Source of the DNA: an uncultured Clostridia bacterium
GTDB lineage: Bacteria; Bacillota; Clostridia; UBA1381; UMGS1253
Direction of reading: 5' to 3'
Assembly (NCBI GenBank): GCA_937892135.1
Contig: CALAUK010000107.1
Coordinates: forward strand, 1-9,862
DNA length: 9,862 nucleotides
Shown here piece after piece: positions 5,525-9,862 of this stretch. The notes under the pieces were generated by a model. The model was not told the DNA's origin. It saw only the letters and a list, made by a program, of their open reading frames with translations, and made no database searches. A program made the position numbers and the translations under genes. The stretch's first letter is position 1; each line of letters begins with the position of its first letter.

Positions 5525-7723
5525 TCATTTCTTTTTGCGCTTCATTTTTCTCTTTACTAACTTTTTTGTAGATACCTTTTTTGCAACTGCACTTTTTTGT
5601 TTTTCTTTTATTATCTTTTTTGCACTTTTTGCCTTCTTAATATCAGTCACTTCAAAATCAATACGCCTTAAATTTATATCAATGTGTTTCACCCTTATTT
5701 TAACCTTGTCACCAAGGCATAAAACACGATTCTTTCTCTCGCCTCTTAAACGGTAGAAATCTTTTTCATAAACATAGTAATCATCAGACAAGTCGTTCAT
5801 TGAAACAAAGCCCTCAACGCCGTTTTCAAGGCTTACAAAAAGCCCGAATTCAACAACAGATGAGATTTCTCCCTCAAAAGTATCTCCGATAAAGTTTTTC
5901 ATATATTCGCAAGCCTTAAGCTTATCAGCCTCGCGTTCGGCCTCAACTGCGCGTATTTCATATTCTGTTGAAAACTCTGCTACTTCGCTTTTTTCTGCCT
6001 CCTGCCCCTTTAAGCTTTCTCCCGCTAAAAACGAAGAAATAACTCTGTGAACATGAAGATCAGGATAACGGCGTATAGGCGAAGTAAAGTGAAGATAATT
6101 TTCACAGCCTAGGCCGAAATGGCCTAAGTTATCAGGCGAATACATAGCCTTTGTCATACACCTTAAAACATTTGAGCTTATTGCATAAAAGTTTTCTTTT
6201 TCCTTTAGCTTTTCTATTGCCTCAGAAACAGCTACGGGAGTTATCTCGCCCGAAAGTGCTACATTATAAAACCTTAAAATATCTCTTAAGGCAGTTGCCT
6301 TTTCGCCGTCAGGTGCTTCGTGAATTCTATAAACAAACGGCAAGCGATGCTTTTTTCCAAACAGTGCAACAGCCTCGTTTGCCATAAGCATAAACTGCTC
6401 TATAATCTTGTTTGAAATTCCCTCTTCGTATTTAAAAACATCTGTTGCTTTTCCGTTTTCATCTAATATAAACTTAATTTCGGGCACGCTGAATGAAATA
6501 TACCCCTGCTTCTCGCGCCTGTTTTGTAAGATTTCGGCTAATTCGCGCATATCAAAAAGCATATCATGAATATCTGAATATTTTTTCTTTTCTTCTTCTG
6601 CCAAAGTGCCCTCTAAAAGCTTTGTTACAGTTTTATATGTCATGCGGTGCTTTGAGCCTATAACGCCTTTAACGATTTTGGTGCTTATAAACTCACCCGT
6701 TAAGTCAATTTCCATAATAACCGAAAGGCAAAGCCTGTCAACACCTTCGTTTAAACTGCATATTCCGTTTGACAATTCTTTTGGAAGCATCGGGACAACA
6801 CGGTCAGGAAAATAAACGCTTGTTCCCCTTCTTCTTGCATCTTTATCAATCGGCGAATTAAACTTAACATAAGAAGACACATCTGCAATATGAACATACA
6901 GGATAAACTTTTTATCTTCTCTTGTAAGGTATATAGCATCGTCTAAATCTCTTGCGTCCTCGCCATCTATCGTAATAACATTAAATTCGCGAAAATCCTC
7001 TCTTTTTGAGATTTCGTCTTCTGATACAGTATCAGGAATGTTTTCTGCCTCGCTTTTTGCCTCGGCTGAAAATTCATTCGGAATATCAAAAATTCTTAAA
7101 AGACAGCTCGTGTCCGCTCCAAATGAGTTTTTTTCTGCAATTTTTTCTTTAAAACGAACAACACAGGGCGCATTTTTATATGGGTATTTTAAAATATCCG
7201 CCTCAATATAATCTCCGTCCTTTAAAGAAAGAGAATTATCACGGTTTATAGAAAAATTAACAAAAGAAAGACTTTTTTCAAAAGGTACAAAGGAAATTGA
7301 AAAACCGTCTCTTACAAACGTTCCAACGATGGTTTTAAGCCCTCTTTTTAAAACACTTACAATTTCGCCCTCGGCGCACTTGTCTTTGGCTTTTTCCTTA
7401 GTTACCTTTACTCTTACTGTATCATTTAAAAAGGCTCCGTTTAAATTATCCTCAGGCACGAAAATCTCTTCGTCATCTGTTTTAACAAAGCCGCCCGTCT
7501 TAACAAGGCTTAAAACACCCGTTTTAACATCAGTATCAGTAGCCTTATATCTTCCCTTTTTGTTTTTTAATAGTCTGCCCTCTTTTAAAAGAGTATCTAA
7601 AAGCGAGAAAAAGTAGTCTTCATCGGCTTTATTCACATTAAGACTTACCTTAATCTCATCTGCTGTCATAGGTTTATACTGTGGACTTTTTAAAAAGCCC
7701 AATAACTTTTCTTCTTTTGTCAT
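5525..7723 (-). CDS. rnr: Ribonuclease R (RNB-family 3'-5' exoribonuclease)
   Basis: RNase R degrades structured RNA processively from the 3' end, including damaged rRNA and mRNA. From the ATG chosen here it has 732 residues. Domains in order are an N-terminal winged-helix segment (about 1-65), two cold-shock OB domains (about 66-205), and the RNB catalytic domain (about 240-565). An S1 domain follows (about 612-692, GDTFEGEISSVVEFGLFVSLENG split by a turn), and then a lysine-rich tail (KRKMKRKKK). The catalytic aspartates are in DGEDARDLDDA (D253, D259, D261, D262); HFTSPIRRYPDL is also conserved. A GTG nine bases upstream (7732) stays in frame, but it lies only 2 nt from AAAGGA and about 11 nt from the predicted transcript start, so the ATG at 7723 is preferred. 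smpB, the frequent partner in Firmicutes, does not follow; an Sm-like gene does. Confidence 0.96.
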   Translation of the reverse strand: MTKEEKLLGFLKSPQYKPMTADEIKVSLNVNKADEDYFFSLLDTLLKEGRLLKNKKGRYKATDTDVKTGVLSLVKTGGFVKTDDEEIFVPEDNLNGAFLNDTVRVKVTKEKAKDKCAEGEIVSVLKRGLKTIVGTFVRDGFSISFVPFEKSLSFVNFSINRDNSLSLKDGDYIEADILKYPYKNAPCVVRFKEKIAEKNSFGADTSCLLRIFDIPNEFSAEAKSEAENIPDTVSEDEISKREDFREFNVITIDGEDARDLDDAIYLTREDKKFILYVHIADVSSYVKFNSPIDKDARRRGTSVYFPDRVVPMLPKELSNGICSLNEGVDRLCLSVIMEIDLTGEFISTKIVKGVIGSKHRMTYKTVTKLLEGTLAEEEKKKYSDIHDMLFDMRELAEILQNRREKQGYISFSVPEIKFILDENGKATDVFKYEEGISNKIIEQFMLMANEAVALFGKKHRLPFVYRIHEAPDGEKATALRDILRFYNVALSGEITPVAVSEAIEKLKEKENFYAISSNVLRCMTKAMYSPDNLGHFGLGCENYLHFTSPIRRYPDLHVHRVISSFLAGESLKGQEAEKSEVAEFSTEYEIRAVEAEREADKLKACEYMKNFIGDTFEGEISSVVEFGLFVSLENGVEGFVSMNDLSDDYYVYEKDFYRLRGERKNRVLCLGDKVKIRVKHIDINLRRIDFEVTDIKKAKSAKKIIKEKQKSAVAKKVSTKKLVKRKMKRKKK

Positions 7724-7734
7724 TTTTTTCACTT

Positions 7735-7740
7735 TCCTTT
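7735..7740 (-). promoter_or_regulatory. Ribosome-binding site that decides the rnr start
   Basis: AAAGGA (7740-7735) is the only purine-rich site before rnr. It sits 11 nt from the ATG at 7723 but just 2 nt from the in-frame GTG at 7732. The distance to the ATG is long but workable; the distance to the GTG is too short. Confidence 0.6.
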
Positions 7741-7748
7741 ACTAAAGA

Positions 7749-7769
7749 TATTTTAACACAGTTAAAATA
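7749..7769. repeat. Perfect inverted repeat over the rnr promoter (possible operator)
   Basis: TATTTTAAC (7749-7757) and GTTAAAATA (7761-7769) are perfect reverse complements, separated by ACA. The 21-bp element covers the whole -10 box of the rnr promoter and most of the spacer, the classic place for a repressor dimer. It is AT-rich, so chance symmetry is possible, and no regulator gene lies next to it. It is too poor in GC and lacks a T run to be a terminator. Confidence 0.45.
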
Positions 7770-7778
7770 GATTTGCAA
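7750..7778 (-). promoter_or_regulatory. Probable promoter of rnr and the Sm-like gene
   Basis: TTGCAA (7778-7773, 4/6) and TAAAAT (7755-7750, 5/6) are spaced by 17 nt on the minus strand. The expected start at about 7743 gives a very short leader of about 20 nt. The -10 box and part of the spacer are covered by the inverted repeat at 7749-7769. Confidence 0.6.
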
Positions 7779-7863
7779 GCATATATATTTTTGTGCATTT
7801 TTAAGCTTTTCTTGCGCTTTTTAAATAAAAATTTTTATAATATCCGCTTTTTTTTGAAATTAC

Positions 7864-7892
7864 TTGATTAATCTTAGAAAAAATGGTATAAT
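7864..7892 (+). promoter_or_regulatory. SigA-type promoter with extended -10 for the hisD-like/hisB-like unit
   Basis: TTGATT (7864-7869, 4/6) and a perfect TATAAT (7887-7892) are spaced by 17 nt, with TGG just before the -10 giving the extended TGnTATAAT form. The expected start is a G at about 7899, so the leader is only about 32 nt. That is too short for a T-box, attenuator or riboswitch. AGAGGTGG (7919-7926) is the ribosome-binding site for the ATG at 7931. Confidence 0.78.
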
Positions 7893-7930
7893 ACTAATGT
7901 TTTATTTTAATTTACTCAAGAGGTGGACTT

Positions 7931-9223
7931 ATGAATTACTTTAAACTTTCAGAAATGTCAAACGAGCAGAAGAGTTTTATATTAAAGCGTGCCGAGCTTG
8001 ACATTTCAGAGCAGATGAAAATTGCAAAAGAAGTGTCTGATGACATAAGAGTTCGCGGCGACGAAGCCGTTTTGGAATACACAGAAAAATTCGATAAAAT
8101 AACTCTTACTAAGGATACCATGAAGGTAACTAAAGAGGAAATTGAAACTGCTTATGAAAGACTTGATAAAAAGGTTTTAGAGACTATTGCCTATGCCGCA
8201 AAGAATATTCGTGATTTTCACGAAAAGCAGATGCCTGAGGAAATCTGGTTTACTCACACTGATGACGGACTTATGGTTGGCGAAAAGACAACACCTATCG
8301 TTGATATCTGTCTTTATGTTCCCGGCGGAAAAGGAAGCTTCCCATCAGTTTTATTGATGCTTGGTGTTCCCGCTGTGGTAGCTGGTGTTAAAAAGATTGT
8401 TGTTGTAACACCTCCTAACGCTAAGGGCGAAGTTGACGATGCAATTTTAGCGGCGGCTAAGATAATCGGTATAACTGAAATATACAAGGTTGGCGGAATT
8501 CAGGCGGTTGCTGCCGTTGCATACGGAACAGAAACTATTCCCAAGTGCCACAAGATTTTAGGCCCCGGAAACAGCTATGCAACAGCGGCAAAGAGAGTTT
8601 TATCAAACTACATAGATGCAGGTCTTCCTGCAGGTCCCAGTGAATCTATTATTTTGTGTGACGAATATGCTGATCCTCACAAAGCCGCTCTTGACTGGAT
8701 GATTGAGGCTGAACACGGCCCCGATTCTGCAGCGCTTTTGGTAACTCATCATAAGGACTTGGCAGACAAGGTTATCCCCATCGTTGAAGAGCAGCTTAAA
8801 AAGCTTTCAGAAAGAAGAAGAAGCTTTATTGAAACAAACTTTTCAACATACGGCGGCATAATTTTAACAGATTCCCTGGAAGAATCAATTAACTTTGTTA
8901 ACGAATATGCCCCCGAGCATATGGAGGTTATGTGTAAAAACCCGTTTGATATACTTCCTAAGATAGAAAATGCCGGCGAAATACTTTTAGGTGAATATGC
9001 GCCTATAACTCTTTGCAACTTCCTTTTAGGACCTAATGCAATTCTTCCCACAGGCGGATTTGCAAAAACATATTCATCTGTAAGCGTGTTTGACTTTTTA
9101 AAGCGCTCATCTATCGGTTATGTAACAAAAGCAGGCTTTGAGAACGTTAGAGAAAAGGCAGATTTATTTGCATCAACCGAGGGCTTTGAGGCTCACGCTC
9201 TTGCAGTAAGAGAAAGAAAATAA
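7931..9223 (+). CDS. Histidinol-dehydrogenase-family protein with altered zinc and substrate residues
   Basis: True HisD oxidises L-histidinol to L-histidine in two NAD-dependent steps at a zinc centre. The 430-residue protein aligns with HisD along its length without gaps near key sites: PGGKGSFPSVLLM, GGIQAVAAVAYGTE, GPGNSYATAAKR, LPAGPSES (S237), AEHGPDS, YAPEH. The acid/base pair E329-H330 (E. coli E326-H327), E417 and zinc ligand H422 are kept, as is H262. Three active-site positions differ. E259 replaces zinc ligand Gln259. N363 (in LCNFL, usual GDY) replaces zinc ligand Asp360. A370 (in GPNAILPT, usual NHVLPT) replaces the substrate-contacting His367. The E. coli numbers are from memory. 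The fold is certain, but genuine histidinol dehydrogenase activity is doubtful. It could be a paralogous alcohol dehydrogenase, as HpsN is for sulfopropanediol. It is first in its operon; hisG is absent. Confidence 0.85.
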   Translation: MNYFKLSEMSNEQKSFILKRAELDISEQMKIAKEVSDDIRVRGDEAVLEYTEKFDKITLTKDTMKVTKEEIETAYERLDKKVLETIAYAAKNIRDFHEKQMPEEIWFTHTDDGLMVGEKTTPIVDICLYVPGGKGSFPSVLLMLGVPAVVAGVKKIVVVTPPNAKGEVDDAILAAAKIIGITEIYKVGGIQAVAAVAYGTETIPKCHKILGPGNSYATAAKRVLSNYIDAGLPAGPSESIILCDEYADPHKAALDWMIEAEHGPDSAALLVTHHKDLADKVIPIVEEQLKKLSERRRSFIETNFSTYGGIILTDSLEESINFVNEYAPEHMEVMCKNPFDILPKIENAGEILLGEYAPITLCNFLLGPNAILPTGGFAKTYSSVSVFDFLKRSSIGYVTKAGFENVREKADLFASTEGFEAHALAVRERK

Positions 9224-9241
9224 TTTTTAAGGAGATAAATT

Positions 9242-9853
9242 ATGAACGAGATTAAAGTTTCAAGAAAGACAACAGAGTCTGTTATGAAAGTAGTAATTTC
9301 CCCCGCTCCGCTTAATGAAGATTACAGAAAGAAAATTAATACTCCCCTTGCATTTTTAAATCACATGATTGAGCACATCGCATGGAGAGCAAACTTAAAT
9401 ATTGAAACAGAAGTTAAATTAGATGAGTTCTTTTTAGCTCACGTTGTAGCTGAGGATTTGGGAATTGCGCTTGGAAAGGCTTGCGCAGAATACATAAAAA
9501 GAAATTCCTCTGTTGGTTTTTCTTCTGCCCTTTCAATTATTGACGAAGCAAAGGCAGAATGCGCATTAAGCTTCGAAAACCGCTCATACATAGGCTTTTC
9601 TTCAAATGTAGACATTCCCGAAAGAGTTGAGGATATGGCATCTGAAGACCTTGAAGTGTTTTTGGAAGGCTTTTGCCAGGGCGCAAACTGCACAATGCAC
9701 ATTGATATTTTAAAGGGTACAAATGCGCATCATATCTGGGAGGCAGCTTTCAGAAGCTTCGGCCTTGCTTTAGGCAGAGCACTTGAAGTAAACGAAGCAA
9801 GAAAGAATATGACAAGCAGTGTTGCAGGTGCAATCGACTGGATAATTGAGTAA
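9242..9853 (+). CDS. Imidazoleglycerol-phosphate-dehydratase-family protein with altered metal and phosphate sites
   Basis: True HisB removes water from imidazole glycerol phosphate using two manganese ions. This 203-residue protein keeps the two-repeat fold and part of the metal set: NHM (H41), H67 and E71, H153 in MHI, and H163, H164 and E167 in NAHHIWEA. It also keeps the IIDEA acidic pair (D101, E102) and R114. The family motif HHTVED reads HVVAED, so the second histidine is V68. FDHM reads LNHM, and the glutamine a few residues later is a histidine. The RFG arginine before the DEA motif is missing (VGFS), and the C-terminal STKG reads SVAG (K to A195). Most of the residues known to hold the substrate phosphate are thus gone. 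It starts 18 nt after the hisD-like stop with AAGGAG at 9229-9234. Only nine bases follow its stop in the window. Confidence 0.82.
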   Translation: MNEIKVSRKTTESVMKVVISPAPLNEDYRKKINTPLAFLNHMIEHIAWRANLNIETEVKLDEFFLAHVVAEDLGIALGKACAEYIKRNSSVGFSSALSIIDEAKAECALSFENRSYIGFSSNVDIPERVEDMASEDLEVFLEGFCQGANCTMHIDILKGTNAHHIWEAAFRSFGLALGRALEVNEARKNMTSSVAGAIDWIIE

Positions 9854-9862
9854 CATTCCCCC

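Noticed and set aside
7893..7930. A his-operon T-box or attenuator before the hisD-like gene
   Set aside because: The predicted leader is only about 32 nt and shows no T-box sequence, leader peptide or terminator hairpin.
1..9862. Mobile elements, CRISPR arrays, tRNA or rRNA genes
   Set aside because: I saw no transposase or integrase, no regularly spaced direct repeats and no recognisable tRNA or rRNA segments. Intergenic gaps are all under 240 nt and are largely accounted for.

Overview
The window looks like chromosomal DNA of a low-GC Gram-positive bacterium of the Clostridia type. The DNA is AT-rich, A/T-ending codons predominate, Shine-Dalgarno sites are purine-rich and SigA-type promoters are near consensus. 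The gene set also fits: an ECF-type thiamine S component under a TPP riboswitch, a FemX-type ligase, RNase R and MscL. There is no sign of a phage, plasmid, transposon or CRISPR array. I cannot name a genus.

Layout from left to right. Positions 1-592 (minus strand) hold the 5' two thirds of thiT, preceded by a transcriptional attenuator, a complete TPP riboswitch and a textbook promoter. Positions 600-3833 (minus) hold a compact operon femX - alanine-racemase-like gene - prfA, with gaps of 1 and 14 nt. Its likely promoter has its -35 box inside the 3' end of the next gene upstream, a CYTH/tripolyphosphatase-like gene (3877-4389, minus, GTG start). mscL (4513-4956) is alone on the plus strand and ends in a bidirectional terminator. 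That terminator also serves the converging minus-strand pair rnr (RNase R) and a small protein that looks like two Sm-type beta barrels (7723-4985). Positions 7733-7930 form a divergent promoter region, and from 7931 the plus strand carries a two-gene unit annotated by homology as hisD and hisB.

Most of the window is housekeeping: translation termination, peptidoglycan cross-bridge synthesis, RNA turnover, osmotic protection and thiamine uptake. The part most worth attention is the right end. The HisD-like and HisB-like proteins keep their folds and many catalytic residues. However, both have lost residues that bind metal or substrate in the true histidine enzymes: HisD Q259E, D360N and H367A, and HisB HHTVED to HVVAED together with several phosphate-binding positions. 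They start a transcription unit with no hisG or hisZ ahead of them. They may therefore be a paralogous dehydrogenase/lyase pair working on something other than histidine precursors. Second-rank points are the racemase next to FemX, which has a shortened and altered C-terminus; the Sm-like protein behind RNase R; and a perfect 9-bp inverted repeat over the rnr promoter.
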